From Plasmopara viticola (taxonomy: Eukaryota; Oomycota; Peronosporomycetes; Peronosporales; Peronosporaceae): a stretch of 64,000 bases of DNA. Position 1 is the stretch's first letter, and every line of letters starts with the position of its first letter. Both the position numbers and the translations under genes were made by a program. Of the stretch, positions 21,611-32,795 are shown piece by piece. The stretch spans positions 124,001 to 188,000 of the forward strand of contig MBPM02000108.1 of the NCBI GenBank assembly GCA_001695595.3, given 5' to 3'. A model generated the notes under the pieces. It was not told the DNA's origin. It saw only the letters and a program-made list of their open reading frames with translations, and did not search any database.

Positions 21611-24600
21611 GCAAGTCGTGCCTACTCTTATCGACCCAATAACTAAGTCATCTCGATCTTTTTGAAAAGTTGCACCACACTAGTTAAGTTCAAACCTTCA
21701 CAATTCAGCAAATGAAGCTCGCGCTTTGTTCTTAGCAAGCAAGCTGGTCTGAGCGCTGGCGGACCTCAAATATTGTAAGGGGATGAGGTGGTTTCAGGTG
21801 CTTCTTCTTGTAAAAAATCACTCAAAAAAGGTTTTTACAGGCAAGTGCCTAGTTCTCAGCAAGAAAAAAGATTGCAAATGCAATGCACATAAAATATTAT
21901 GTAATCAGGTATGCTTCAGTATCCCTATCTGCCGTTGCTTGATGAAAAAATCTTATATTTTTTTCCATCTAAAATACGATACCCTTGTATTTTTCTCCCC
22001 TTCAAAAATGTTAGCCTTGATACACCGGCTCATACCCCACAATGAACGCTACTGCTGAAGCCACCGGGTTGGAATGTGGAGCATAAATTGTGCTTTTGAA
22101 GCTTTGACGCTGAGACGCATTCTGGGCGCTAGGTATCAGAATAGCTGCCTCCTAAGGTTTAGAAAAGCCAGCAATTTCATTCAAGCCACGCAAATTATAA
22201 AGCACATTCTTTAATATACCGGACTCTTCCAGTCCAAGCGCAATGTTTTACACTATTTTTAGCTCTTCAGTTTGCTTACAAAGCTACCCTTAGCAAAGTT
22301 TAGATGCACCTCGTCATTCGTTCTTTACAGCAAAACGAATGAACCAAGATTTCTTGTCTGTTGATTGTAGATCTTGCATGAGCTAGCTGGGCCTTCACCT
22401 CTTTCCGCATCTCGATATGCGTGCATGAGACTGCAAAAAGGTTTATATACAAGTCATTAGATTCTTCAAGATTATTATTTAAGTATGGTTACTGCTGTGG
22501 TAGGCGTGCACGCTTTTGAGGTTGCTGAGTCGAGCAAAAATTGCTCTCAAATGAATCATATGCTTATTCGATAAAATTTCGTACCAGGTTGTGAATTTGT
22601 CTCCTTAGACCCCTAATCGATTTAACAGCTTAATTTTTGTACAATGGAGACGAATGCTAGACAGCTCTCGTTGGCTATGCCTTCACAGACACCGCGAGGC
22701 CCAGTTGATATGGCTCCCGCACGTGTTTGCTCTGGTAACACTTTATACCTCTGGAAAGCATATTAAATTGTCTATTTCTGATCGGATTGTTTCGTTATGG
22801 GACAGCTCAATACACCCGTAATTTAATCAGTAGTTATCGAGATTAATGCTGTCATCAAACTGAAGTACGCTTTTGGGGGAAAAAACTTCAAAATATTTAC
22901 TTTGGTGAAGTGTATCGACAAAAGAATTGCAAAACAAAGTAAGTAGCTGCGCTCAAATGAGTATCCGCTAAGGCTCTAATGTGCGCGGGGATGGTGAAGG
23001 AAGGTGCTGAGCTCAATAACGAATTCGTCTGCGTAGAATTGCTTCAGACTACGTACGGCTTTAAACACGCGTCACGAATGTGATGCAAAACTTTTAACGC
23101 TTCGTAGGATTTTGTGTCTAGAACCACAATCAGTACCTACGCATCACGGTTACAGTGCGCTTATGCATTTAAAGGTTTCGACCCAATTCGACGCTACTTT
23201 TACTGTTGCGTGCGCGTCACACTTTATGAAGAACTTTCAATTAGGACGCTCGACTGCGGTCAAAAGCATTCTTTGCTTCTCTCAAGAAACCAAGTCGCAT
23301 ATCTTACGCCAAGCAAAGCGTGGATTTTGCGGCTATTTCGATGCTGACTGAGCTGGTGGCTGCTGCGACCGCAAGTTGACTTTAAGTTATCTGTACCATG
23401 TTTGATATATTTGTTGAGGTCCGCAAGTGTGTCACTCTAATTAAGCAAAGCTGAGCTCATCGTGCTGACTCTCGCAATCCATGCACGATGGGTGCACAAA
23501 TTGCTATCTGAGGGTTTAAGTGACGGCAGGAAAAAAATCGCTAAAATTGAAGATCTATGAGGATGTGGTTTGCTTTACCTTAATGGTACATTCGCTTTGC
23601 CCACCTAATAACATTTTGTTATACTTGCAGCTTGAAGCACTCGGTCGTCTTAATTACTTGCGTCTGTAGCACTTGTGAAGTACCGTAGCTCTGTGTACGA
23701 TCGGGATGATGTTTTTCGGAAATAAAAGGTGCGATACCCAATAAAGTGATCGGGTCAGCATGGCTCGTTTTCGAGTTCAGGGTCAATCTAGTTGGTTGGT
23801 AAAGTGCTGCAAACCTAGCCTGTAAGCTCTCTGGTTGTTAGTTGGTCTACAAGCAGAAGTACATACATTAGTCAGGCTCTTGAATACACACATCGTTGAG
23901 CAAGTTTGGCTCGGAATGTCACGAATCTGCCCGGTCGTTGAATTGAAGTCACCTCAGACGACCAGACGTTTTTCGACATCATCCAGCAGACCAAATACTA
24001 TAAGCAGATTGACATTCAAAATAATGCTACTTTGCTTCAGATCTCGCCAAGACAAGCTTAAACAGTCGAACGGACACCAAAAGTACCAGCAAATCAAGCG
24101 CCTCTACCTTGACATAAATGATACACAAGGTAACGCCCTTAACAAACTTACACAATCATCGAAGTTCGCCAAATATAAGCTAGCAATATTGAGCACGGTG
24201 ACGATTGAGACTGCACATGTTTTTTAAGACCCATTTACACTATAATGGTGCACGTGACCTTGTCTTATGCTGAGCCGAAACTTTGTCGTGAGTCCCGCAT
24301 AGATATGAGTGTGGTATGAGCTGCGAAAGCGTCATCAAAACATTATCGACGCCGACGCTGTCAATCTAAGCACCGGTTGAATCTTCGAAAAAGTCTATTG
24401 ACAGGAACAGCAGCGAAAAACGCCCAGCTTAAATCCATTGTGACGCGATTATACTAGATGTCAGAAGCTACATACCTCAAAAAAGCCCGAAAAATTGCTA
24501 GTCAAGGTTCGGGTGATGAAAGTTTTGTGTTTACAATTAAGCAGAAACATAAGGGAATCCATTATTCCGATATAGACGATGGCTATTGTGGTTATATTAG

Positions 24601-25887
24601 CAATTTTCATTTTTTTGTATTGTATGATAGGAGCTGGGACTACTTCAAGCCGCTTCACATGTGTGCTCTCTTCCGCCTTGAGTCTAAATATTGTGCACGC
24701 TATAAAATTAGAGTTTTACACCTTAATAGGAGTCTAAAAGACGATCCGACGATGGCTTGAGCCAAACTTACCAAGTCAGATGATCTGGTCAAGTCGGACG
24801 GACTCTTCGATTGACAAAAAAAACTGATACCTCAGCACTCACAGGTATTTAGAGTGGACCAGATTCAAATCCTTACGGAAGTACAACAGCAAGAACATTC
24901 ACCTTAAATAGAATGACAGGGAGAATAATAACAGCCGAGTCTGCAACCCTGGTAGCACCATCGAACAGCTCTAAATGCCCTTGGATGCTCCATACGGTGC
25001 ATCATTGTTGTGGCTGAAGGGAAAAGTGAAAAGAAAAAGTCGTGTCCGCCAAAATTGTGGGACTCAATCGGCAGACGATCTTCAATGTAGCCTAATTATA
25101 AAAGCATCGTACTTGGATACTTGTGAGAAAGTTCCGAACAAATCTACCGCTAAAGCGATACCGTGTCAAACAGCAAGTTAGGTGTTTTCGTGACATTGCG
25201 AATGCAGTGAAATTGATGAAATAATACTGTGCTAAAAATTAAGTCAGGTCTCATCGCGACAAATTCATTAAGATATATGGGCAGATAAAAGAGCAGCTAT
25301 ACGATAGAAAAATCTACATCAACACCAGTCAAGGGCTAAAATACATATGTGGTTCACGAACGTTGAGACCGATTTATCGGCTTACAATAAGACCAAAAAA
25401 TGCACTCAAAGCTAGCGCATCCAATAGAGCAGATCACACTGACTCGTCAAGCAAGATCAAATGACGGGACATGGTTACAGCTATGTAAAAAGGAAAAATC
25501 GCGTTTTTTTAGGCAAGGTGCAGAAAGTGTGACAGATGGTATCTAAAAGTTGAAGCTCAAGGAACAACAAGAGTTGCAGAGAGGTGTGAGGTAAAATATA
25601 TGATCTTCTATATTCAGGCAGTAGCCTAGAAACGACATTGTTGCATTTAGCAGCGTTCTCATTATCCGTCCAACTGTGGCATACTGTGCCGACAAGTCAC
25701 ACAATTTGGCTTAAAAGTACATTTGTGTTGTTTAAAGACTTACATGAATTCTCAAATTGCCCAACATGATAAAGGTGGAAATTAGATAGGAAGTGGTCAG
25801 GTTTATCAGGCGATTTACATAAGCTCAATGTTGGCTCTGAGGGTCTCACGAAGCCCTCTTTCCAGCAATTTTAAAGAGTTTGAATGT

Positions 25888-26520
25888 TCAATAATCGTAG
25901 ATCTGCACGATCAAATCTTCTAGACGTGCTTGGATGCATAAGAATCGTAAGCGGTCATCAAGAATGATAAACAGAACCAAAAGTTGGACAAGTGTGTAGC
26001 GCTCGGTGGCCTGGCCAACGGCTTGAGTGGAATGTTTCGTGATGGTACGAGCACCGGGGCGACGCTGGATCAGTTTGCTACTAGTGGCGATAAGGCCTAC
26101 CACCACTGCAAGTGTGAGTGTGGAAGAGTACTGTATGATACGAATATAACAAAGGATCCTAAATAAGCAAAAAACAAACTCTTGACAAGTCAAGCACGAT
26201 ATAAGCTCGTAGTGATACATGCAGCTTTATTGGAGTTTAGCATTACGCAAAGAAGAACAGAGTTGCAAAAATGATTAGCGGATGAAGCTATATGTCTACG
26301 TCCGACAACATTGCATATTTTCACTAAGACGGTAGTTTGAGCAATTGAATACAAGCTTTGTGCTACTGATGCTGAAGAAGCACAGGCCAAATGCATACAC
26401 GATTCGGTGGCAAAGTGATGAGAAACAAAGCAGATATGTTCCATTCAAATGAGTGCGATAATTTGAGCTCCAAAAGTATACGGAATTAATGGTCATAGCT
26501 CACAAAACGTATTCCACTTA
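25888..26520 (-). pseudogene. Remnant of a multi-pass membrane protein gene
   Basis: A minus-strand open stretch (about 26136-25888) begins right after a plausible splice acceptor (CGTATCATACAG) and encodes a hydrophobic segment (STLTLAVVVGLIATSSKL), a basic loop (QRRPGARTITKHST) and a second hydrophobic segment (YTLVQLLVLFIILDD), followed by a stop. Upstream, 26520-26190 encodes further hydrophobic, Cys-rich peptides in two frames, starting from an ATG near 26496. Codon composition is protein-like and GC is higher than in the surrounding DNA. No single frame or obvious intron series joins the pieces, so I read it as a decayed gene or terminal exons of an unrecognised one. Confidence 0.35.
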
Positions 26521-26928
26521 TCGATGACTGTCTTTGTATATATGAAAAAATATTTGATGCGGTCGAGCAGCTGGGTGCATGGCTTGCTGCGATTGAGTCA
26601 TAACAGAAGATTTTCTATGCTACCCTCCTCGTACTATTGGTGCGCTAATAACTTCTCTTTTTTACAACGAGTGAGAATTTTCCTTCTACCACTTTGATAT
26701 ACATCTATGAATGTCTACTTAAAGCCAAGATCTATTCCCTTTGCGCTTGCATTTTATGGATGAGACGTGAAATACAATCTTATCGCTTATATACAAACTG
26801 AATTTTCTAGACTTTAGAATATATATTTTCAAAAAGAATCAATGGTAGTATTGGCAATAATAATTTCGATCGAATATTAATATAAGGTGCGCCACACCAC
26901 GATCTTATCAGCCTGGAAACTGCACAAT

Positions 26929-29163
26929 ATGCGTATGCTTGCCCAAATCTTTCAAATCACTTTACTTCTCGTTGAGTTTACAATCGATTTTGCTCAGTCT
27001 TGTTCGCTCTTGCACATTCCTCCATCCAATGTAGAGTATGCGCTCCTGCACATTCACTCATTTAATGCAGTCGAAGACTTGGGCCACTACGTGTGCGAAT
27101 CCTACAGTGTACCTAAGTACAAGTGCAGCAACGTCAAAAAGGATTTACTAGATGCAATGCAAGAAATGGCTCGACTGGCTATTCGGGAAGCCGTCGTTAA
27201 CGTGTCGCTGGACCGTTCACTAATGTACGACGTCTGGATGCATGATGACGCGACACAAGAGCAGATGATAGCCCCTGAACCGATTGTGCTCTACCCAGAG
27301 CAACCACTAGCTTCAACGATATCAAAGTATTGCACACGGCTCAAAATGAGTCAGCAGAGCTGCGACGAAACTGCGGTTGCCATTAATGAGCTTGTAACAA
27401 GAGATTGGGGCTGCGATGATCCAGCTACAAAGAGCATAAACGACGACTCTGAGTCCGTGGAGATATCTTTCATGCTGAACCAGTATGCTAATCAGATCAA
27501 GGTAGACACGTCGAGTGATGGAGCAGTCGATGCACTCAAGTTTTGCTTGGAAAAGGTGCTTCATGTTGGGGAATGTGCCGCTGTTATTCGCGTTATACGT
27601 GAGCAGATTAAAAATTTACAAGCAAATCCTTTTAAAAAGAATCAAGACGCAGTGGAAAGGATTCGGCGCAAGGATACGATCTCGCGCCGTCAACTCCAAA
27701 TTATTAGCCCGACGGAGAAGCGTCTGTACCCACAGTCTGAGCGAATTTATGTTGAAGTGGAATGGGCGCGAAATGAACTCGAATCGGACAACCAAATAAG
27801 ATCGGAAGAAATTTGCGTCAACACTTACTACTCCACCAAGTCAATCGCATGCTTCCAAGTGCCTCAGATGTTCCCCATCTTCATACCTCCGAGCGCTCTC
27901 GAAGATTATCACATACTGTACTTTACTGCTAAGAACGGCACGGAAATTTTGGCGGCGACAAGCTTCCAAGTCGTTGCCCCTTCAGCGAGTTTAGTCGAAA
28001 TATTTACATCAAAGATAGAAGCGAGTTCAATCAACACTGAGTACCTGGTTGCAAAAATTCGCACGACATTTTTTGATCCATTCGATCGTGCATTTCGCGT
28101 CTGCCTTTTGCTTGACGATACTTTTGACTGTCTCGACCCTGACTATATGGCAGTTGATGAGCAGGTGCTACGCCACAATACACACAGCGATTCGATGTAT
28201 CAAAGTGTAACTTTCCGGTCACCAGTGGATCATGTTTCTTTCAGTGAAACTAAAAGTCATGAGGTCAGTGTTCTCCTTCTCACGAAAAACAATAAAGCAG
28301 TGTTTCTTGGCGAAACGATTGCCTTTGACGCCGCAAGAGTCGTAAATCAACCCGACATTACTTCGAGACTGCACGTTCTAAATCCGAGAGTACACACTTC
28401 TCAACGGCCCAAAATATGTCCAGAAGAAATTTTGGCAGCGCCAGAATTACGATGGATTTGCGATCTTTGGCGTCATGAGTGGGGAATTTTCTCGCAGAAT
28501 GGCGAAGATGGCATTTTGCGCAAAATTTTTAAACACATTGGCGCAAAGGGCAAGTCCTACGTTGAATTTGGCACTGAGAACGGTCAAGAATGCAATACCC
28601 GGTTGCTACGTCAGGTCCACGGGTGGAAAGGGCTTTTAATGGATTCACACTATGAAGACAAGAGCATCGAGTTGTACCGCGAATTCGTAACCCGTGCAAA
28701 TTTCATGACGCTTCTTACGAAAAAATACCGCAACCTTGTTCCTCGTGATCTTGATCTCTTGTCCATTGACGTGGATTTCAACGACTTTTGGCTTCTTGAT
28801 GCTATGGACTTGACGCGCGTGTCTCCTCGTGTGATTATTGTAGAAGTTAACAGTCATATCCCGTCAAATGAGGCTCGAACGGTAGCGTATGATGATGAAA
28901 GTGGTGGCTGGGACGGTTGGTCATCGTATTTCGGCGGCAGCGTGGCGGCATTCTACCGCTGGAGCACTCGCAACGGATATTCACTTGTATACTGCGAGTC
29001 GCATGGCGTGAACTGTTTTTTCGTGCGTAATGATAATCTACACGGTGTCAACGTGTCAGCAGTGCTGGGTCCTGAGCAGCTCCAAGCTCCGCCTAACTTC
29101 TTTGGTCAAGGCTGGAATTATCCAGATGTGTGGCAACCTCACCATAAGTGGGTGTGGATGTAA
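26929..29163 (+). CDS. Secreted protein with C-terminal FkbM-like methyltransferase fold
   Basis: A single exon of 744 residues. The frame is open from 26887, but the first ATG is at 26929 and is followed directly by a signal peptide (MRMLAQIFQITLLLVEF..., cleavage near AQS-CS), so the product should enter the secretory pathway. The N-terminal part has three copies of a Cys motif with identical spacing, C-x9-C, at residues 56/66, 138/148 and 209/219, each followed by an amphipathic helix-like stretch. A middle region (about 260-500) is beta-rich with no recognised domain. The C-terminal region (about 518-744) matches the FkbM/SAM-methyltransferase-like family: FSQNGEDGIL, YVEFGTENGQECNTRLL (glycine-rich cofactor loop), DLLSIDVDFNDFW and the terminal GVNCFFVRND. 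Substrate unknown. The cofactor loop acidic and Gly residues are intact. A Golgi/ER glycan modifier is possible but is inference. Confidence 0.8.
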   Translation: MRMLAQIFQITLLLVEFTIDFAQSCSLLHIPPSNVEYALLHIHSFNAVEDLGHYVCESYSVPKYKCSNVKKDLLDAMQEMARLAIREAVVNVSLDRSLMYDVWMHDDATQEQMIAPEPIVLYPEQPLASTISKYCTRLKMSQQSCDETAVAINELVTRDWGCDDPATKSINDDSESVEISFMLNQYANQIKVDTSSDGAVDALKFCLEKVLHVGECAAVIRVIREQIKNLQANPFKKNQDAVERIRRKDTISRRQLQIISPTEKRLYPQSERIYVEVEWARNELESDNQIRSEEICVNTYYSTKSIACFQVPQMFPIFIPPSALEDYHILYFTAKNGTEILAATSFQVVAPSASLVEIFTSKIEASSINTEYLVAKIRTTFFDPFDRAFRVCLLLDDTFDCLDPDYMAVDEQVLRHNTHSDSMYQSVTFRSPVDHVSFSETKSHEVSVLLLTKNNKAVFLGETIAFDAARVVNQPDITSRLHVLNPRVHTSQRPKICPEEILAAPELRWICDLWRHEWGIFSQNGEDGILRKIFKHIGAKGKSYVEFGTENGQECNTRLLRQVHGWKGLLMDSHYEDKSIELYREFVTRANFMTLLTKKYRNLVPRDLDLLSIDVDFNDFWLLDAMDLTRVSPRVIIVEVNSHIPSNEARTVAYDDESGGWDGWSSYFGGSVAAFYRWSTRNGYSLVYCESHGVNCFFVRNDNLHGVNVSAVLGPEQLQAPPNFFGQGWNYPDVWQPHHKWVWM

Positions 29164-29202
29164 AAGTGCTAACAATTCTTTTATTGCATCATAATCGCCG
29201 CA

Positions 29203-30714
29203 CTAAATGGTACAATTAATCGTTTGCCAATCACTTTTGACTTTAATCATGACACTGGCGCAGCAAGAACTCGTTTCAATGACCCATTTGTCACCTTGAG
29301 TGTCCCTTTCATCTCTACAAATACCATCAAGGTCAAGGATTCGGAGAAACACTAGGCGCTGATTCGTCACAATCCGCTCAACAACCGTGACAACAGCACC
29401 GCAAGGTATGCGCCCTACTGGCGGCACTGTCAACTCTGGTTCCATACGAATGGGAGCCCCCGAATCTTGTACGCAACGATACGCTTCTTTTCTTGGTGTA
29501 GCTGCACATGATGTCCAGGGGCCCTCAACCTCATTGAGCACTGACTCGTTGTCTAGCGATCGTTCAACAACCCATGCCATACCATCAAAATATCGTTCGT
29601 GAAGCCTGAGAAATACGACTCCATTTGGAGCTACAATGGACTCGATGACTTCCACCACGTCACCGTACAATACGTAGCCAAGCTCTGAAATCGTCAGATC
29701 GGCTTGCCCGCGAACCTTGCAGCCTTCTACGACACAACGAAACAATCTGCTGGTTCTATGTTCTTTGCCAGTAGCATTAAATGGACCATGATGCAACATG
29801 AGTAGAATCTCGTTGCGAATGGAGCGGCAAGGCACCCATGCCTCTTTCAATTGTCGCTCGATCCCATCGCCTTCTCGATGATTTTTTTTACTTTCGTCTT
29901 GCACAACAATTTCGGAAAGACGTTCTAGTCGCACCATGGCATCGCCCTGTTCGTTGCAAATAGGCGCCGTGCCACAAAATACACGACCGAGAGGGATGTA
30001 CCCCAGCAAGGGAGATGCAATATTGTGCTTTGAGCGCACTGATACACCTCCACTTTTGCCACGATGGCACACGCGATAGTAATGGTCAAATTTCCACTTG
30101 TCTGATAAAACAAAGAGCAACCGACTATGTAAATATCAATTCATACCTCAGCGATAACATTGAAAGTTCCTGCAACGTACTAGCAACATGCAAGGAAGCA
30201 GTTATTGAGGCGCATTCGAGTTCCTCCACGCACATTTTACACTTGGAGTTCAGCAGCTGAGCTTGTCGTTTAGAGAATTCTGTCTTACGCAAATTCTGAA
30301 AGCATTGTACACAACGTTTGAGACGCGGGTGGGCAACACCCTCTAGTCTTGCTTCATTCACGCACGCCTTGCACTTGCTGCAACAAATGGGAAAATGCAC
30401 ATTCAGGCTTCATGACTGGTTATTAATATGATTCGATACGTGCATACACGTACGGCTTGGGTTTATATTGTTGATGACGTGAAAAAGTCTCCGCAGTCAA
30501 CAACTGATTACATTTGTGGCACATTAGGTGCTCTTGCTTTGTGTACGGACCCTGACTGGATATAGGCTTTGATTGGCTCGCAAACGACTTGCATCTGCCG
30601 CAACACAAGAACAAAAATAAGCTTTCGACGAAACAATTTGACAAGCGCTTTGTGACAGCGTACGGACTCGATCTCGTTTGCTGAGTGTTCTTTCAAGGTA
30701 GCGGCTTGCACCAT
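29203..30714 (-). CDS. Zinc-motif (Stc1-like C2C2) and SH3b-repeat fusion protein, multi-exon
   Basis: The 3' exons are well supported: about 30594-30454, 30377-30181 and 30101-29203, all in phase (introns 76 and 79 bp). They encode C2C2 motifs of the form CxxC-(9)-F-S-[RK]-x-Q-...-KCKxCV: MCHKCNQLLTAETFSRHQ continuing across an intron to PKCKACV, then RCVQCFQNLRKTEFSKRQ to KCKMCV. This pattern resembles the Stc1-type zinc domain. After it come about 300 residues with three SH3b-like units, each starting aromatic-x-C or YRV and ending FLR or WV (YYRVCHRGKSGGVSVRS; FRCVVEGCKVRG; YRCVQDSGAPIRM). The 5' end is uncertain: an ATG at 30714 opens a frame with a degenerate first zinc motif (VRCHKALVKLFRRK) in a different frame from the following RCKSF. 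An intron or a frameshift is needed between 30595 and 30640. The gene is tail-to-tail with the methyltransferase-like gene (39 bp gap). Confidence 0.6.
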
Positions 30715-31295
30715 ATGCGGCTGTCGATTAGTACTTACGCCCTAATTGCCTTTTTCTCGGATTTATTGGTATTTCGAAAAGAGTTAGCTATTACAGGGAG
30801 GTTAGAAAATTACCAATATAATTTATTTTAATTTACCGTAAGCACATCCAACAAAAGATCATAACAAGATAGCCTTAGGAGATTGTATTTTATATACAGA
30901 TATTATTAACCCAAAACAATTAAATTAGCACTTGATACCAGGCCAATTTGATGACACATTCATAAAATTTATCGTTTTGTCTGGCAGGCAGCGCTACTTG
31001 GCACTTGGACTAAATCCCATCATGTATCCGCTGGCTTCATCCGTGATCATCAGCTAGCATTTATTGCTTTCGAGCAACTTTTGCTTTATAATCCGCACGT
31101 GTCGAAGTGTAGAAACTCAGACGGCTTGTAATTGCGCTTGTTTGGAGTAATGGGATATGACTTTGAGACCATCTTGCTCTGCAAGCATAGATGAACTAAC
31201 GACAAAAAAGTCCATGTCCAAAGCATTTTCGAGCTCACAACTATGCCGATTGACACCATCTTGCAAAGACCGTTAAATCCACGCGTGCATGTAGA

Positions 31296-32643
31296 TCATC
31301 GATGTTGACGGTAACTGTACATACAGAGTTGTCCCATGCTTAATGCTTGAAGCTGATACAGGCCATCTTTGTTATCAGCCGTAGCAGCCACCTGCTCCAA
31401 CAATTTGAATAGGCATTGAACGTCGGAGCTAAGCTCAGCAGTATCGGCACAAGAATTAAGCATGAACCCATTAAGCAGTTGGTCCAAAGTATACGAGAGC
31501 GTTGTGCTCGCCTGGATAAAAAAATCCTAAAGTGCGAGTGCAAGGCGTTGTAGAGGTGCTCACAAATGAGAGCATCAGGTGCAAAAATTAGAATTGTCGG
31601 CAGTCAAACGAAGAAAGTGGTCAAGGCTCTCATCGCCTACCGGCACTCTCGCGAGTAAAGACAATATGGCAAGCTGAATGCACAGCAAACACGTGCTGGA
31701 CCTGCCAAAAATCGATAAATCGAGCTGGAAATGCAGCGGCACTAATTGTGGACGCGGATGCAATTCTACTCAATGGCATAATGACGACAACGATACGGCA
31801 ACGATACGGCAACGACTTCCATCGAAGGTGTTTTCAATTTCGCTCCATGTCGGCATCTCATCGGGCAAAAATATTTGAGGACCGTCGACGATCAATAACA
31901 GTGCCACACACTACATCTGTAACGACAGGTTTGAGTTCTTTGATCTGGCTCAGGGACATGAAGGTCTTTCCATGGCCGAGAATTACAAGGCTGCGATCAA
32001 GCTTATCTTCAAGCAAGTGGTATTTATTCACGGTAACCAACTCGATATCTAACTCAAAAGTCCACTTGTTGATTCATATACGAACAAAAACCTGCTTTCA
32101 GCATTTATTTGACAGAAGAACCTTGTTGCACTGGTGCATCGCATTGTGTCCTTTGGACGTTTTCATGATAGAAAGATGGCGCTTTGGGTAGCATTCTGCA
32201 ACCCTACGTGCAATGGTGTCGGGGGCAACCAGGCGAGCCACGTTTTCTTACAGTCGTCAACAGCATGAAGGCATTCGGCATTCAAGTGAGCTAAGATCAG
32301 AAAGTCAAAGGCAATGTCACTAATATTGTACAGTCGAGCTTGGCCCGAGAGTCCGCTAATTTCGGAGACATTTTCGTTCAATCGCATGCTACTCCGGTTT
32401 GCTATAAAACCTTATACGCATGTAGCTATTCTGTTTGACGTAGCTGTCGCCGCTGAATTTTTTAACAGCGACCTTGGTCAAGACATGCTGCACCAAATGT
32501 TTTTTGGGGTCACAATCGATTGTAAGGTAAGCAAATTCGAGCTTAATATGAGGCAAAGCAAAAGCAAGCTGAGCAAATGGGTTTGTGCGATGTACAAGAC
32601 TAAAAGTTGTGTCTTTGCTATGAAAGTCGAAGCGATTTGCCAT
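31296..32643 (-). pseudogene. Decayed protein-coding gene, unknown family
   Basis: Successive minus-strand open pieces in different frames cover this block: 32643-32389 (ANRFDFHSKDTTFSLVH...), 32387-32163 (LYNISDIAFDFLILAHLNAE...), 32040-31858 (YHLLEDKLDRSLVILGHGK...), 31812-31575 and 31487-31296 (LLNGFMLNSCADTAELSSD...). Each reads like real protein, with mixed charge and hydrophobic periodicity, unlike the flanking DNA. The frame changes are too frequent and lack clear splice signals at every break, which favours a pseudogene over an intron-rich gene. No family recognised. Confidence 0.35.
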
Positions 32644-32776
32644 GTCTTACTCTTTGACCAAAGATCGCGAGTAGCAAAATTGTAAGCCGAAAAAAAGTAG
32701 CTAAAATGGGTGAAGATCATCAACTCTTTGCGTCGTAATCATGCCAATCGTTTAAATAGGTCAAAGTTTCAGCACA

Positions 32777-32795
32777 ATTATTATTATTATTATTT
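32777..32795. repeat. TTA trinucleotide microsatellite
   Basis: About six tandem ATT/TTA units in AT-rich intergenic DNA. Confidence 0.85.

Larger units (their letters stand above)
18411..26928. other. Gene desert, AT-rich, with decayed fragments
   Basis: About 8.5 kb with no intact gene. Open frames are short and frequently interrupted on all frames. Distinct items inside are the hairpin at 21541-21610 and the membrane-protein remnant near 25.9-26.5 kb, listed separately. Frames at 23835-24227, 24458-24760 and 24975-25181 are Ser/Lys/Thr-rich with no motif and may be decayed transposon sequence, but I could not identify a family. Confidence 0.55.
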
